Of a stretch of 46,190 nucleotides of DNA, positions 30,005 through 40,482 are shown piece by piece (position 1 is the first letter of the stretch; each line of letters begins with the position of its first letter). Made by a program: the position numbers and the translations under genes. Location of the stretch: NCBI GenBank assembly GCA_016207515.1, contig JACQPN010000016.1, positions 1 to 46,190 of the forward strand, written 5' to 3'. The stretch is from Euryarchaeota archaeon. Lineage in GTDB: Archaea > Thermoplasmatota > SW-10-69-26 > JACQPN01. The notes beneath the pieces were generated by a model that was not told where the DNA came from, made no database searches, and was given only the letters and a program-made list of their open reading frames with translations.

Positions 30005-30334
30005 ACTATTGTATTCCAGTTAAGGAACCTGAAACATGGTTTCTTAAGAGGCTGCAGATGAGGCACGCGGGATTGAAGTCCTAAGTGCTGCGGAGGGACG
30101 CGCAAGCTTCCTCACCTCCCCCAAGCCCCCCCGGAAGTCGGGTCCTGAAAGAGCCCGATGGCGGTGCTTCATGCACCGCGGCTTGCCGCCCCCTCCCATC
30201 TACACCCATAATAGCCTTCGTTATGGGGCTAGGAAGCCCCAAAACCTCCTTCGCAAGATTTTCCGGCTTTGCTCCGATCTTCGGTAGCCGAAGCGCCGGA
30301 ATCGACATGCCGTTGCCATGACTCCGCGCGGACC
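30005..30334. other. Intergenic stretch without a convincing gene
   Basis: About 330 bases between the ArsR-like promoter and the 3' end of leuS. A 75-residue minus-strand ORF (30081-30308) begins MSIPALRLPKIGAKPENLAK but has no recognisable family and ends in low-complexity Gly/Pro. Several short GC-rich stems are present. Nothing can be assigned with confidence. Confidence 0.3.
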
Positions 30335-33274
30335 TTATTCCAGATAGATCGCGGGCCTTCCGGGAATAGCGGATTTCGCCTTCTGTGCGGCCGCCGGTGA
30401 CGCCTCTTCGGCCTCGACTATCCCGACCACGGCTCGTAGCTCTGTTTCCAAGAATTGCCGCGCATCGCCAAGCACGGCGGCCTCGTCGACGGGTTTGAGC
30501 CTTGATTCGATCTCGGCCTTGCCCATCGTGGAGAACTCTTTTCCCATCTGGCCCGCGACCTTGGGGAGCTCGGCCGCGTGCGGTTTCAATGCAGGGATCG
30601 CAAGGCTCTCTTTGATTATTGCGCCAACGTCAGGTCGACCGGTCGAAAGGACGCTTTTGGCCGCCGTCTTTGCGAGCAGGCGTTTCCATCCTGGAGCGAT
30701 CATCAATTCGACGCGCCTCGGACTCTTGCCAGTGACCTTCAAGATCTCGCGAACATCCTCTAACACGGAACGCACGAGCGCTTCGGCTCGTTCGGCGTCG
30801 CCGTCGATAAGCGACCCATCGGGCGTCGGATAAGGCGCGTCGATGACGAGCCCGATCCCGCCGAGCTCGTGCCACGCCTCCTCGGCAACGTGCGGGACGA
30901 GGGGAGCGAGGAGACGCGTCTGCACGTCCTTGAGGCCGGCTAGAAGGCCTGAATCGGGCTTTCCGCCGCATCTGCGGAGGTACCAAGCGTATTCGCGCGA
31001 CAGGTCGAAAAGCGACAGTTTCAGGGCCGTCCTGAAGCTCGCGTCCTCCATCGCCCTCCCCGCGTCGCGCACGATCCGGTTCATCGCGGATTCGAACCAT
31101 TTCTCCGCAAAACCGCGGGCTTGCGTCGTCGGCGGGCGCTCCCTTATGAAATCGAGCCACGAGAGGAGACGCCCGGCGCTTTGTCTTGCGAACTCCATCT
31201 CGAAGTTCGCATCATCAAGCCCCTCGCCGGCGTTCACCAAGGCGAGGCGCGTGGCGGATGATCCGAACTTGTCGAGCGCGTCGCGTAGCGTCACGAAGTT
31301 CCCGCGCGACTTCGACATCTTCTCCCCGTCCACGTTCACCCAACCGTTCACGCTGATCGAGCGCGGCCAGCGGTCGGGTTGGTCGGGCCATATCGCGACG
31401 TGGTTGAACACCATGAACGTGAGATGGTTCTGTACGAGGTCCTTGCCGGAGTTACGGTAATCCAACGGGTACCAATACAGGAAATCCCTTCGGCAATCGG
31501 TCACGAGTTCCGCCGTGACGGAGCCTTTGGCCGCGTCCTTGGCGGTGCCTTTTCCAAGGAGGACGTGGTCGAAGAAGGCATCGGTCAAGTCCTTGGGGTC
31601 GACACCCCTTCGGTCGCCGGCGGTGACGCTTCCCCGCTCCAACCGATGCGCGATCGTGTAATAGGCCATGTAGATGGTCGAATCGGAGAGCGATTCGATG
31701 ACCCACTTGTCGTCCCATGGGAGGCGTGTACCCAACCCGCCCTCGCGGGCACACGCCCACGAACGAAGCCAACCGACCACGTGGTCGAACTGTTTTCGGG
31801 CCTCCGGCGGATAGAGGCGCATCCCTTCGAAGGCCTCGCGCGTCTTCGCCTTCCATGCGGCGTCGCCGTACTTCGCGAACCACTGGTTCTCGACGATCTT
31901 CACCACACTCGGCGTGAGGCACCGGCAGACGACGGGCCCGGAGGGCCAATATCCGACCACGGCCTCGCCGCGGCCCGTGAGCCAATCGATGAGGCCGTCT
32001 TTCGCTTCTGCCGCTCTTTTTCCGGCGAACGGGCCCGCGTTCTCCAGCATCACGCCCTCGTAGAACCCCGCCTGGTACGCCTTCTCGGTGGCGAGCGCGA
32101 TCTTCGCAGCATCCCTGTGGTCGCGCGCTGCGACCTCCGCGACGGCCTTTGCGGCGCTCTCGGTCCCGTAGCGTTCGGTGCGGATGACGGGGATGGGCTT
32201 GATCGCTCTCGCCAATTCGCGCACATCCGGCGACACCTTCACCTGCCCGTCGACGACGGCTTTGAGCGAAAGGAGGTCTTGCGGAGAATCCGAAGGGACG
32301 CTGGTCACTATGCCGGTCCCCTTCGCGTCCGTGATGAACGCCGCGGGGAGGATCGGAACGAGCGTGTTCGTCGCCGCGGTCGTGACGCGCAGCCCCACCA
32401 GGGCACTGCCATTGATCATCTTGGATTCCGTGTGGGACGAGGCCAAGTCGGGGATCTGGAAACCGAGTTCTATTGCGGCTATCGGGCTCAATATCCACGT
32501 CTCGGCGCCGACGTTCAGCGCCGCATAGTCGTAGCCGGGATCCACCCAAACGTTTGTCTGGCCGAAGACGGTGTCGGGCCGCAGCGTCGCCGCGATGACG
32601 TAGACGTCGCCGGAAAGTCCGATTGCCTCCGGCCTTTCGAGATTCATCTTGTAAAGGACCCACTGTTGCGGCGTCTCGCCCTCGCCCGAATAGCGGTCGT
32701 GGTCGGCGACCGCCGCTTGATCCTTCGGGCACCAGATCACGGGGTGCTTGCCCTTGTCCACGTAACCGGCGGCCTTGAGCTTCCTGAACTGCCAACCGAT
32801 GAAGGCGTCGTAATGGGGATTGAGGTCCGTCGTGTAGAACTCGCGGCGCCAATCGATCGCGAGGCCAAGCCGGTCGACGTCCTTTCGCCACTCCTTCGGA
32901 AAGACCTTGATCCAATGGCTCGGCTCGGCGAACTTCGGGATATCCGATTCGGAGAACCCCTGCATCCGGAGGATCTCGACCTGCTTCTCCTCCCCCTCGC
33001 GCACCCTATTGGCCGCCGCCCAGATGGGCGTCCCCGTGAGGTGGAAACCGAATGGGAACAGGGTGTTGAACCCCTTCATCCTCTTGTAGCGCACCATGAC
33101 GTCGACGCGCATCATGGTGTACGCGTGGCCCACGTGCGCGTAACTGTTCATGTAAGAGTACGGGTAGGTCGCAAAGAACTTGGGCCGGGACGGGTCGACG
33201 GAGGGTTCGTGGGCGTGGCCGTCGGCCCACACCTTCGACCATTTGGCCTCGAGAGTCCCAAGGGCATCTTTCAT
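30335..33274 (-). CDS. leuS: Leucyl-tRNA synthetase (archaeal type)
   Basis: 979 residues, typical for archaeal/eukaryotic LeuRS. Class I motifs are present: the HIGH equivalent HVGH near residue 47 in YMNSYAHVGHAYTMMRVDVM, and the KMSKS loop EKMSKSRGN near 650. The CP1 editing domain lies between (TLRPDTVFGQTN, then G-T-G-I-V-T-S-V-P-S-D-S-P-Q-D near 310-330). The catalytic region contains DKWVIESLSDSTIYMAYYTI, which is specific to LeuRS. The C-terminal part carries the anticodon-binding and extended C-terminal domains. The gene is divergent from tRNA-Lys and the polymerase operon, with a TATA (CTATTTAAACG, minus strand 33369-33379) leaving a leader of ~74 bases. Confidence 0.97.
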   Translation of the reverse strand: MKDALGTLEAKWSKVWADGHAHEPSVDPSRPKFFATYPYSYMNSYAHVGHAYTMMRVDVMVRYKRMKGFNTLFPFGFHLTGTPIWAAANRVREGEEKQVEILRMQGFSESDIPKFAEPSHWIKVFPKEWRKDVDRLGLAIDWRREFYTTDLNPHYDAFIGWQFRKLKAAGYVDKGKHPVIWCPKDQAAVADHDRYSGEGETPQQWVLYKMNLERPEAIGLSGDVYVIAATLRPDTVFGQTNVWVDPGYDYAALNVGAETWILSPIAAIELGFQIPDLASSHTESKMINGSALVGLRVTTAATNTLVPILPAAFITDAKGTGIVTSVPSDSPQDLLSLKAVVDGQVKVSPDVRELARAIKPIPVIRTERYGTESAAKAVAEVAARDHRDAAKIALATEKAYQAGFYEGVMLENAGPFAGKRAAEAKDGLIDWLTGRGEAVVGYWPSGPVVCRCLTPSVVKIVENQWFAKYGDAAWKAKTREAFEGMRLYPPEARKQFDHVVGWLRSWACAREGGLGTRLPWDDKWVIESLSDSTIYMAYYTIAHRLERGSVTAGDRRGVDPKDLTDAFFDHVLLGKGTAKDAAKGSVTAELVTDCRRDFLYWYPLDYRNSGKDLVQNHLTFMVFNHVAIWPDQPDRWPRSISVNGWVNVDGEKMSKSRGNFVTLRDALDKFGSSATRLALVNAGEGLDDANFEMEFARQSAGRLLSWLDFIRERPPTTQARGFAEKWFESAMNRIVRDAGRAMEDASFRTALKLSLFDLSREYAWYLRRCGGKPDSGLLAGLKDVQTRLLAPLVPHVAEEAWHELGGIGLVIDAPYPTPDGSLIDGDAERAEALVRSVLEDVREILKVTGKSPRRVELMIAPGWKRLLAKTAAKSVLSTGRPDVGAIIKESLAIPALKPHAAELPKVAGQMGKEFSTMGKAEIESRLKPVDEAAVLGDARQFLETELRAVVGIVEAEEASPAAAQKAKSAIPGRPAIYLE

Positions 33275-33678
33275 AAGACGGGCGGGAAAGCGGGGGCGGG
33301 CTCATGTGCTTTTCTGGACTTGTGAGCGAGGCGGCACCACTTCGTGGCAAGGACACCCGACCCCAGTAACGTTTAAATAGGGTAGTCGTATTACCGGCGC
33401 TACCGCCAGCCGTGCCGCGTCGCCTCGTCGTGCCTTGGAGAAAGTCTCGAACTTCACTAGGTCCGCTCCATCAATCGCGCTCGCTGTCGGTCAAGGGTGC
33501 TGCCGTGGACGAGAAAAAAGCGTTTGGTTCCAGTTTTTCCGCCGCACCTCTCATCATCGTTCCCTCTCCGTTCTCATTTCGCCTGCCGAAGGCGGTTTTC
33601 GGCAAAGTCGGTAAAGGCTGCTAACGAGGCTCGGGCTCTGCTTCGCCTCCCGGCGATGCCGGGCCGGGCGAGAAAACA
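33275..33678. other. Intergenic region with bidirectional TATA and no clear gene
   Basis: GTTTAAATAGG near 33368-33379 reads as a TATA box in both directions. Leftward it serves leuS. Rightward, transcription would start near 33400, about 280 bases before tRNA-Lys, with no convincing ORF between. The stretch contains several GC-rich stems, for example around 33590-33610 (CTGCCGAAGGCGG) and 33630-33665. It may hold an unrecognised small RNA or a long tRNA leader. Confidence 0.35.
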
Positions 33679-33752
33679 GGGCTCATAGCTCAGTTAGGTA
33701 GAGCATCCGGCTTTTAACCGGGTGGTCGAGGGTTCGAATCCCTCTGAGCCCG
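33679..33752 (+). tRNA. tRNA-Lys (anticodon TTT)
   Basis: 74 bases. Acceptor GGGCTCA pairs with TGAGCCC, discriminator G. The D-arm is normal. Anticodon stem TCCGG/CCGGG encloses loop CTTTTAA, giving TTT. T-arm GAGGG-TTCGAAT-CCCTC is perfect. No intron and no encoded CCA. Confidence 0.93.
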
Positions 33753-33782
33753 TCGACGGAGGGCGCACAGCCCGACGGCGAC

Positions 33783-33840
33783 GGGCACGGATGACGACCG
33801 AAGGGAGTCATCCAGTGCCCGAGCGCCCCCGTGGGGGCGC
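33783..33840 (+). ncRNA. Strong double hairpin between tRNA-Lys and rpoH
   Basis: 33783-33820 forms a 13-pair stem (arms GGGCACGGATGAC and GTCATCC-A-GTGCCC, one bulged A) capped by GA-CC-GAA-GG-GA, the same tandem-GA cap as in the tRNA-Val trailer. 33823-33840 forms a second stem, GCGCCCCC/GGGGGCGC. They could separate the tRNA from the polymerase mRNA, end transcription or act as an RNA element. Confidence 0.45.
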
Positions 33841-33926
33841 GAGTAGCGAATAAGGAGAGCCCGATGGGCGAGAACGGCCGGAGAACCGTTTCTCGTCATC
33901 GATCGAAGTCACAGGAGTGTCACCCC

Positions 33927-34169
33927 ATGCCCCAAAAATTCGACGTGATGAAACACGCGCTTGTCCCCCGCCACGAGATCGTGTCGCAGAAGGAGTTCAA
34001 CGAGCTCATGACGCGGTACAAGATCGTAGCCGACCAGCTCCCGAAGATCTTGACGACCGATCCCGTGGTGAAGGCCATCAAGGCGAAGCCCGGGCAACTT
34101 GTGAGGATCAAGCGGGATAGCCAGACGGCGGGGCAAGCGATCGCCTACCGGCTAGTCGTGGAGGGATGA
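33927..34169 (+). CDS. rpoH: RNA polymerase subunit H (RpoH/Rpo5)
   Basis: 80 residues from ATG 33927. MKHALVPRHEIVSQKEFNEL, then YKIVADQLPKILTTDPVVKA and [25 protein letters not shown] are textbook archaeal RpoH (the C-terminal part of eukaryotic RPB5). An open frame extends upstream to a GTG at 33831 but lacks similarity and overlaps the hairpin. The gene overlaps rpoB'' by four bases (ATGA). Confidence 0.96.
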   Translation: MPQKFDVMKHALVPRHEIVSQKEFNELMTRYKIVADQLPKILTTDPVVKAIKAKPGQLVRIKRDSQTAGQAIAYRLVVEG

Positions 34170-35755
34170 ACTTGAGGGAACTTGTCGACGCATTCTACGG
34201 GGAGCGAAGCCTCGCCAACCATCACATCATGAGCTACAACGACTTCGTCGATCACTGGCTCCAGGGCATCATCGACAACACGCGAGTCGGCGAGGACGAG
34301 GCGGAGCGCGGCGTCATCCGGACCGATATCGAGGGCTACGAGGTCAAGCTTGGAAAGATCCGGGTCGGCAATCCCGTTGTCAAGGAAGCCGACGGGTCGA
34401 CGCGCCTTCTCACACCGATGGAGGCGCGATTGAGGAATCTCACGTACGAGGCCCCCATCTATCTCGAATTCATACCCATCATCGAGGGGGTCGAGCACGA
34501 GCCCGAAGAGGTGCGCATCGGCGACATGCCCATCATGGCGAAGTCGTCGAAGTGCAACATCACGAAGTCCAACCTCGAGCGCCAGCTCGGCCACCAGCTC
34601 TCCGCGGGCGAATACCAACGGAAGCTCATGGAACTCCAGGAGGACCCGATGGACCCCGGCGGCTACTTCGTCATCAACGGGACCGAGCGCGTCCTGATCA
34701 GTCTTGAGGATCTCGCCCCGAACCGTGTGCTCGTGGAGTTCAACAAGCGCTACGGCCGCGAGGTCGAGGTCGCGAAGGTGTTCTCGCAGCGCGAAGGTTA
34801 CAGGGCACTCGTGATCGTCGAGAAGAAGAAGGATGGTACGCTCATGGTCTCCGTTCCCGCGGCGTCGGGGCAGATCCCGTTCGTCGTTCTCCTGAGAGCT
34901 CTCGGGATGGAGTCGGACGAGGACATCACGAACTCCGTCGTCACGGAGCCGGAGATGCTGTTGTACGTCCTTTCCAACCTCGAGGACGCCCAGAACGAAC
35001 ATCAAGTCACGAACCAGGAGGAAGCGATAAACTTCCTAGGAAAGAAACTGGCCGGCGGCCAGGCGAAGGAGTACCGCATCAAGCGCGTCGAGTCGTTGAT
35101 GGACCGATCGCTCTTGCCGCACCTCGGAAACGACCCGGACGACCGCATGAAGAAAGCGATCTTCCTGTGCAGGATGAGCCGGGCCGTCCTTGAGCTCGCC
35201 CTCGGCAAGGTCAAAGAGGACGACAAGGACCACTACGCGAACAAGCGGTTGAAACTCGCAGGCGACCTCATGGAGGACCTCTTCCGCGTCGCGTTCACGG
35301 GGCTTGTGAAGGACCTCAAGTACCAACTAGAGCGGGCCCACAGCAGGAACCGCGAGCTCAAGGTCTCGACCGCCGTGCGCTCCGACGTCCTTTCACAGCG
35401 CCTTCTCCACGCGCTTGCGACCGGCAACTGGGTGGGCGGAAGGGCGGGCGTTTCACAGCTTCTTGACCGGACTTGCAACCTCGCGACGCTCTCGCACTTG
35501 AGGCGCGTCATCTCGCCCCTCACGCGATCACAGCCTCACTTCGAGGCGCGTGACCTTCACCCGACGCAATGGGGGCGGCTTTGCCCCAACGAGACGCCGG
35601 AAGGACCTAACTGCGGTCTTGTGAAGAACATGGCACTGATGACCGAGATCTCCGAAGGCTACGATGTGCACGAAGTGATGCAGGTCGTGAAGGACTTCGG
35701 GACGCGCGAGATCCACAGTAAACCGTTCAACCCACAGGCGGTGGAGCCACAATGA
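34166..35755 (+). CDS. rpoB2: RNA polymerase subunit B'' (N-terminal half of B)
   Basis: 529 residues with GGAGG in front of ATG 34166. It covers the protrusion, lobe and fork regions: [44 protein letters not shown] and the [25 protein letters not shown] element, which ends the B'' part. A separately encoded B' follows in an ATGA overlap (35752-35755), so the second-largest subunit is split, as in many Euryarchaeota. Confidence 0.97.
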   Translation: MNLRELVDAFYGERSLANHHIMSYNDFVDHWLQGIIDNTRVGEDEAERGVIRTDIEGYEVKLGKIRVGNPVVKEADGSTRLLTPMEARLRNLTYEAPIYLEFIPIIEGVEHEPEEVRIGDMPIMAKSSKCNITKSNLERQLGHQLSAGEYQRKLMELQEDPMDPGGYFVINGTERVLISLEDLAPNRVLVEFNKRYGREVEVAKVFSQREGYRALVIVEKKKDGTLMVSVPAASGQIPFVVLLRALGMESDEDITNSVVTEPEMLLYVLSNLEDAQNEHQVTNQEEAINFLGKKLAGGQAKEYRIKRVESLMDRSLLPHLGNDPDDRMKKAIFLCRMSRAVLELALGKVKEDDKDHYANKRLKLAGDLMEDLFRVAFTGLVKDLKYQLERAHSRNRELKVSTAVRSDVLSQRLLHALATGNWVGGRAGVSQLLDRTCNLATLSHLRRVISPLTRSQPHFEARDLHPTQWGRLCPNETPEGPNCGLVKNMALMTEISEGYDVHEVMQVVKDFGTREIHSKPFNPQAVEPQ

Positions 35756-37572
35756 CCGAAGGCATCGGAGGCGCAAAGGTCTACGTGAACGGAGACCTCG
35801 CCGGTGTTGTGGACAACCCACGTGAACTCGTCGAGAAGATCCGCTCGAGGCGTCGCCAAGGGCTTCTCTCGACCGAGGTCAACGTGCGCCTCGACGAGGC
35901 GACGAACGACGTCTTCATCAACTGCGACCCCGGAAGGGCGCGCCGTCCGCTCATCGTCGTCAAGGACGGAAAACCCGCCGTCACGGACGAGCACTTGAGA
36001 GATCTTCGCGAGAACAAGCTCACGTGGAGCGACCTCATCCGCGAGGGTGTGGTCGAGTACGTCGACGCCGAGGAAGAGGAGAACATCTACGTCGCGATAA
36101 ACGAAGGTGCCGTCACCCCGGACCACTCACACATGGAAGTGGACCCGATGGTCATCCTTGGGATAGCCACGTCGATCGTGCCGTACCCGGAGCATAACTC
36201 CGCGCCGCGTAACACGATGGGCGCTGGAATGGGTAAGCAGAGCCTGGGTTTTGCGCAGAGCAATTTCCGCCTACGGCCCGAGACCCGAGGCCATTTCCTC
36301 CATTACCCTCAGGCGCCGATGTGCCGCACGAAGGGGATGGACTACATCAATTTCGACCGCCGGCCCTCGGGCCAGAACTTCGTGGTCGCCGTCCTGTCCT
36401 TCCACGGCTACAACATGGAAGACGCCTTGATCATGAACAAGGCCTCCATCGAGCGGGGCCTTGGACGGTCGAGCTTCTTCCGAACGTACGCCGCCGAAGA
36501 GCGGCGCTACCCGGGCGGTCAGGAAGACCACTTCGAGATCCCCTCCCCGGAGGTCAAGGGCGCTCGAGCGCCGGAGATGTACTCTAAGATCGCCGAGGAC
36601 GGCCTCATCAATCCCGAGACCGACGTCGGGCCCGGGGACGTCTTGATCGGCAAGACCAGTCCGCCTCGTTTCCTTGAGGAGCCGAGCGATTTCCTTACAC
36701 CACAGAAGCGCCGCGAAACGTCCGTCACCGTCCGCCACGGCGAGGCGGGGACCGTCGATACCGTGATGGTCACGGAGTCTTCGAACGGCTCACGGCTCGT
36801 CAAGGTGAAGGTGCGCGACAACCGCATCCCGGAGCTTGGCGACAAGTTCGCTTCGCGCCACGGCCAAAAAGGCGTCATCGGGCTCATTGTCCCCGCGGAG
36901 TCTATGCCTTTCGGGGAAGGCGGCCTCACGCCGGACCTCGTCATCAACCCGCACGCCATCCCGTCGCGCATGACCGTCGCACACGTCTTGGAGATGCTCG
37001 GCGGCAAGGTCGGCTGCATGGAGGGCCGCTCCATCGACGGAACGCCTTTCTCCGGCGAGAACGAGGAGAACCTCCGCGAAGCGCTCATGAAGAACGGCTT
37101 CGTCCACACTGCGAAGGAAGTACTATACGATGGGCAGACCGGGGAACGGATCCCCGCCGACATCTTCGTCGGCGTGATCTATTACCAGAAGCTCCACCAC
37201 ATGGTGTCCGGCAAGATGCACGCCCGCAGCCGCGGCCCCGTCCAGATCCTCACGCGTCAGCCGACGGAAGGCCGAGCGCGTGACGGAGGACTCAGGTTCG
37301 GTGAGATGGAAAGGGACTGCCTCATCGGGCACGGAGCGGCCATGGTCATCAAGGACCGGCTTCTCGACGAGTCCGACCGTGTCACCGAGCTCGTCTGCAA
37401 GAACTGCGGCCACGTTGCGATGCAGGACCGACGCGGCTTCATGCGCTGCGCCAAGTGCGGAGACGAGTCCGACATCTACCCGGTCGAGATGAGCTACGCT
37501 TTCAAGCTCCTCCTCGACGAGTTGAAGTCCTTGACTGTGGCACCACGGATCCAACTGGAGGACCTGATATGA
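35752..37572 (+). CDS. rpoB1: RNA polymerase subunit B' (C-terminal half of B)
   Basis: 606 residues. Conserved B' elements: [67 protein letters not shown] (active-centre side) and the clamp end with a zinc site, C549/C552 and C566/C569 (CKNCG...CAKCG). The end is [21 protein letters not shown]. The stop (ATATGA) overlaps the ATG of a 27-residue ORF that leads to rpoA'. Confidence 0.97.
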   Translation: MTEGIGGAKVYVNGDLAGVVDNPRELVEKIRSRRRQGLLSTEVNVRLDEATNDVFINCDPGRARRPLIVVKDGKPAVTDEHLRDLRENKLTWSDLIREGVVEYVDAEEEENIYVAINEGAVTPDHSHMEVDPMVILGIATSIVPYPEHNSAPRNTMGAGMGKQSLGFAQSNFRLRPETRGHFLHYPQAPMCRTKGMDYINFDRRPSGQNFVVAVLSFHGYNMEDALIMNKASIERGLGRSSFFRTYAAEERRYPGGQEDHFEIPSPEVKGARAPEMYSKIAEDGLINPETDVGPGDVLIGKTSPPRFLEEPSDFLTPQKRRETSVTVRHGEAGTVDTVMVTESSNGSRLVKVKVRDNRIPELGDKFASRHGQKGVIGLIVPAESMPFGEGGLTPDLVINPHAIPSRMTVAHVLEMLGGKVGCMEGRSIDGTPFSGENEENLREALMKNGFVHTAKEVLYDGQTGERIPADIFVGVIYYQKLHHMVSGKMHARSRGPVQILTRQPTEGRARDGGLRFGEMERDCLIGHGAAMVIKDRLLDESDRVTELVCKNCGHVAMQDRRGFMRCAKCGDESDIYPVEMSYAFKLLLDELKSLTVAPRIQLEDLI

Positions 37573-37652
37573 CGTGGAACTCGCTCGCACGGCTCGCTCG
37601 TCCCACTACATCTACGCGTTCACTCGCGAAGATGTCGGAGGTGACCGCGTAG
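37569..37652 (+). CDS. 27-residue bridging ORF between rpoB' and rpoA'
   Basis: ATG 37569 overlaps the rpoB' stop (ATGA). Its own TAG (37650-37652) is directly followed by the ATG of rpoA' (TAGATG). The peptide is Ser/Thr/Arg/Ala-rich without a family. It fills the only gap in the otherwise tightly packed operon, so it may keep ribosomes coupled from B' to A', or encode a genuine micro-protein. Confidence 0.35.
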   Translation: MTWNSLARLARPTTSTRSLAKMSEVTA

Positions 37653-40481
37653 ATGATCACGAACGCCCCCAAGAAGATCGGGAGCATCGCCTTCGCGCTG
37701 CTCTCGCCCACCGAGATCCGCGCGCTTTCGGCGACGAAGATCATCACGGCCGACACCTACGACGATGACGGGTTCCCCATCGACATGGGGCTCATGGACC
37801 CGCGCCTAGGGGTCATCGAGCCGGGACTTCGCTGCAAGACCTGCGGTCGCACGGTCGGCGACTGTCCCGGACACTTCGGCCACATCGATCTCGCGATGCC
37901 GGTGATCCATGTCGGGTACACGAAGATCATCAAAGGTCTTCTCAAATCCGCTTGCAGAGCATGCGGCAAGATCCTCCTTCCGAAGGAGACCGCGGAGAAG
38001 CACTACGCGGAGTTCAAGCGGATCAAGGAAGCGAACGAGGACACGGGTTACCTGCTCTCGGTCGTCGCCAAGGAGGTCGCAAAGCCCGCGGGCGCTGCGT
38101 GCCCCCGCTGCGGCGAGTCGATAAAGAAGATCGACTTCGAAAAACCGACGACCTTCCGCGAAGAGGGCCATAAACTGACCCCCGTCGACATCCGGGAGTG
38201 GCTGGAGAAGGTCAGTAACGAAGACCTGGAGCTTCTCAACATCAACACGAAAGTCGCTCGACCCGAGTGGATGATCCTCACCGTGCTTCCGGTGCCGCCG
38301 GTGACGATGCGTCCGTCGATCACCCTCGAATCAGGTGAGAGGAGCGAGGACGACCTCACTCACAAGCTGGTGGACGTTCTGCGCATCAACCAGCGTCTTC
38401 AAGAGAACCGCGACGCCGGGGCCCCGCAACTCATCGTCGAGGACCTTTGGGAGTTGCTCCAGTACCACATCACGACCTATATGGACAACCAGACGTCCGG
38501 GATACCGCCCGCAAGGCACCGTTCGGGCCGGCCCTTGAAGACCTTGAGCCAGCGGCTCAAGGGCAAGGAAGGCCGGTTCAGGTCCAACCTCTCGGGAAAG
38601 CGGGTGAATTTCAGCGCGAGGACGGTCGTCTCGCCCGACCCGAACATCAGCATCAACGAGGTCGGCGTGCCATTGGAAGCCGCGATGGAACTCACGGTGC
38701 CGATGAAGATCACCGTGTACAACATCGAGAAAGCGAAGGAACTGGTGGCCAACGGGCCGGACAAGCACCCGGGCGTGAACTACGTCGTGCGATCCGATGG
38801 ACGGCGAATCAAGACGACCGCGCAAAACGCGGAGGAAGTCGCGAAGAGGCTCGAACCCGGTTTCATCGTCGAGCGCCACTTGATGGACGGGGACATCGTC
38901 CTCTTCAACCGGCAACCGTCGCTACACCGGATGTCCATGATGGCGCACGAAGTGCGCATCATGCCGCACAAGACGTTCCGCGTCAACCTCTCCGTGTGTC
39001 CGCCGTACAACGCTGATTTCGACGGCGACGAGATGAACCTCCACGTGCTCCAAGGCGAAGAGGCACGGGCGGAGGCCAGGATACTGATGCGCGTTCAGGA
39101 GCACATCCTCAGTCCGCGCTTCGGCGGTCCCATCATCGGTGCGATCCACGACGAGATCACCGGCGCGTTCCTCCTGACGTTCCGCGACCAGTTCTTCACG
39201 CGCGGGCAAACGCTCGCTATCCTTGCGAAGATCAACCAGAGGAACGTCAAGTACCCGCCAGCCTTCAAGGCAGGCGACAAGCTCCCAGACGGGACGAAAG
39301 CCATCGAGGATCTCTGGACGGGAAAACAGGTGTTCAGCCATGTCCTTCCGGAGGGCCTCTCGATGAGGTTCCACCCGGAGATACGCGAAGGCGAATCGTG
39401 CGCGGAGGACAATCTCCCCATCTCGACGGGCGCCAAGGCCGGAAAACCCGGCGTCGACTACTGCCAATACGGCGGTTACACGGTCATCGAGGACGGCCTG
39501 CTCATCCACGGCCCCATCGACGAGAAGGCGATCGGCGCTTTCAAGGGCGAGATCCTGAACAAGGTGATCAGGAAGCACGGGGCCGACGGGGCAAGGGCCT
39601 TCATCGACAACGTGACGAAGCTCTGCATCGGAGCGATCATGGTCCAGGGTTTCACGACCGGCATCGACGACGAGGACATCCCCGTGGAGGCGCGCCGCCA
39701 GATCGACGGGCTTCTTACGGAACAGATGGACAAGGTCGAGAAGCTCGTCGCGGCGTACCACGCGGGCCAGCTCGACCAGATGCCGGGCCGCTCTCTGGAG
39801 GAGACGCTTGAGATCAACATCATGCGTGAACTCGGCAAGGCCCGTGACGGAGCCGGAAAGATCGCCGGTGGTCACTTGGGGCTTGACAACTCGGCCGTCA
39901 TCATGGCCAAATCGGGCGCCCGTGGTTCGATGCTCAACCTGTCGCAGATGGCGGGTTGCGTCGGGCAACAGGCCGTCCGTGGCGAACGCATCAGCAGGGG
40001 CTACCAGAACAGGACGCTCCCGCACTTCAAGCGCGGCGATCTGGGCGCCTCCGCTAAGGGCTTCGTGAAATCGAGCTACAAGACCGGGCTCTCGCCAGTC
40101 GAGTACTTCTTCCACTCGATGGGTGGTCGTGAAGGTCTCGTCGACACGGCCGTTCGGACATCGCGCTCAGGCTACATGCAAAGACGCCTCATCAACGCTC
40201 TCGAAGACCTGAAAGTCGAATACGACGGCACGGTAAGGAACACCGTCGGCACCATCATCCAATTCGACTACGGAGAGGACGGCGTCGACCCCACGCGGTC
40301 GCTACGCGGCAAGTCCGTGAACCTCAACGAGGCGATACGCGAGGTCCTCGGCATCGACGTTGGTCCGGAGAAGACGACGCGTGGGCGCTCGACTTACGAC
40401 CGTGAGGACGTGGAACTCACCCGATCGATGCTCGACGAGCTTTCTGAAAACGACGAAGACACCGACTACGGAGGCGAGTAA
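37653..40481 (+). CDS. rpoA1: RNA polymerase subunit A' (largest subunit, N-terminal part)
   Basis: 942 residues. The N-terminal zinc-binding clamp is present ([17 protein letters not shown], then CRACGK and CPRCGES). The lid/rudder region [22 protein letters not shown] is clear. The catalytic Mg2+ loop [11 protein letters not shown] has D455, D457 and D459. The bridge-helix region ([18 protein letters not shown]...[21 protein letters not shown]) and trigger-loop neighbourhood ([21 protein letters not shown]) follow. It ends at the normal A'/A'' split point. Confidence 0.97.
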   Translation: MITNAPKKIGSIAFALLSPTEIRALSATKIITADTYDDDGFPIDMGLMDPRLGVIEPGLRCKTCGRTVGDCPGHFGHIDLAMPVIHVGYTKIIKGLLKSACRACGKILLPKETAEKHYAEFKRIKEANEDTGYLLSVVAKEVAKPAGAACPRCGESIKKIDFEKPTTFREEGHKLTPVDIREWLEKVSNEDLELLNINTKVARPEWMILTVLPVPPVTMRPSITLESGERSEDDLTHKLVDVLRINQRLQENRDAGAPQLIVEDLWELLQYHITTYMDNQTSGIPPARHRSGRPLKTLSQRLKGKEGRFRSNLSGKRVNFSARTVVSPDPNISINEVGVPLEAAMELTVPMKITVYNIEKAKELVANGPDKHPGVNYVVRSDGRRIKTTAQNAEEVAKRLEPGFIVERHLMDGDIVLFNRQPSLHRMSMMAHEVRIMPHKTFRVNLSVCPPYNADFDGDEMNLHVLQGEEARAEARILMRVQEHILSPRFGGPIIGAIHDEITGAFLLTFRDQFFTRGQTLAILAKINQRNVKYPPAFKAGDKLPDGTKAIEDLWTGKQVFSHVLPEGLSMRFHPEIREGESCAEDNLPISTGAKAGKPGVDYCQYGGYTVIEDGLLIHGPIDEKAIGAFKGEILNKVIRKHGADGARAFIDNVTKLCIGAIMVQGFTTGIDDEDIPVEARRQIDGLLTEQMDKVEKLVAAYHAGQLDQMPGRSLEETLEINIMRELGKARDGAGKIAGGHLGLDNSAVIMAKSGARGSMLNLSQMAGCVGQQAVRGERISRGYQNRTLPHFKRGDLGASAKGFVKSSYKTGLSPVEYFFHSMGGREGLVDTAVRTSRSGYMQRRLINALEDLKVEYDGTVRNTVGTIIQFDYGEDGVDPTRSLRGKSVNLNEAIREVLGIDVGPEKTTRGRSTYDREDVELTRSMLDELSENDEDTDYGGE

Positions 40482-40482
40482 A

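Noticed and set aside
30081-30308. 75-codon minus-strand ORF between the ArsR-like gene and leuS
   Set aside because: No promoter, family or domain; the second half is low-complexity Gly/Pro. Kept only as a remark on the intergenic stretch.
31452-32915. 487-codon minus-strand frame inside leuS
   Set aside because: Out-of-frame shadow of leuS, Arg/Gly/Pro-rich with no family pattern.
31379-33325. 648-codon open frame on the plus strand opposite leuS
   Set aside because: It lies wholly antisense to a full-length LeuRS with all motifs; long shadow frames are expected in high-GC coding DNA, and the product is Arg/Glu/Val low-complexity.
38922-40115. 397-codon frame antisense to rpoA'
   Set aside because: The opposite strand encodes the RNA polymerase active-site subunit with all motifs; the antisense frame has no recognisable domain.
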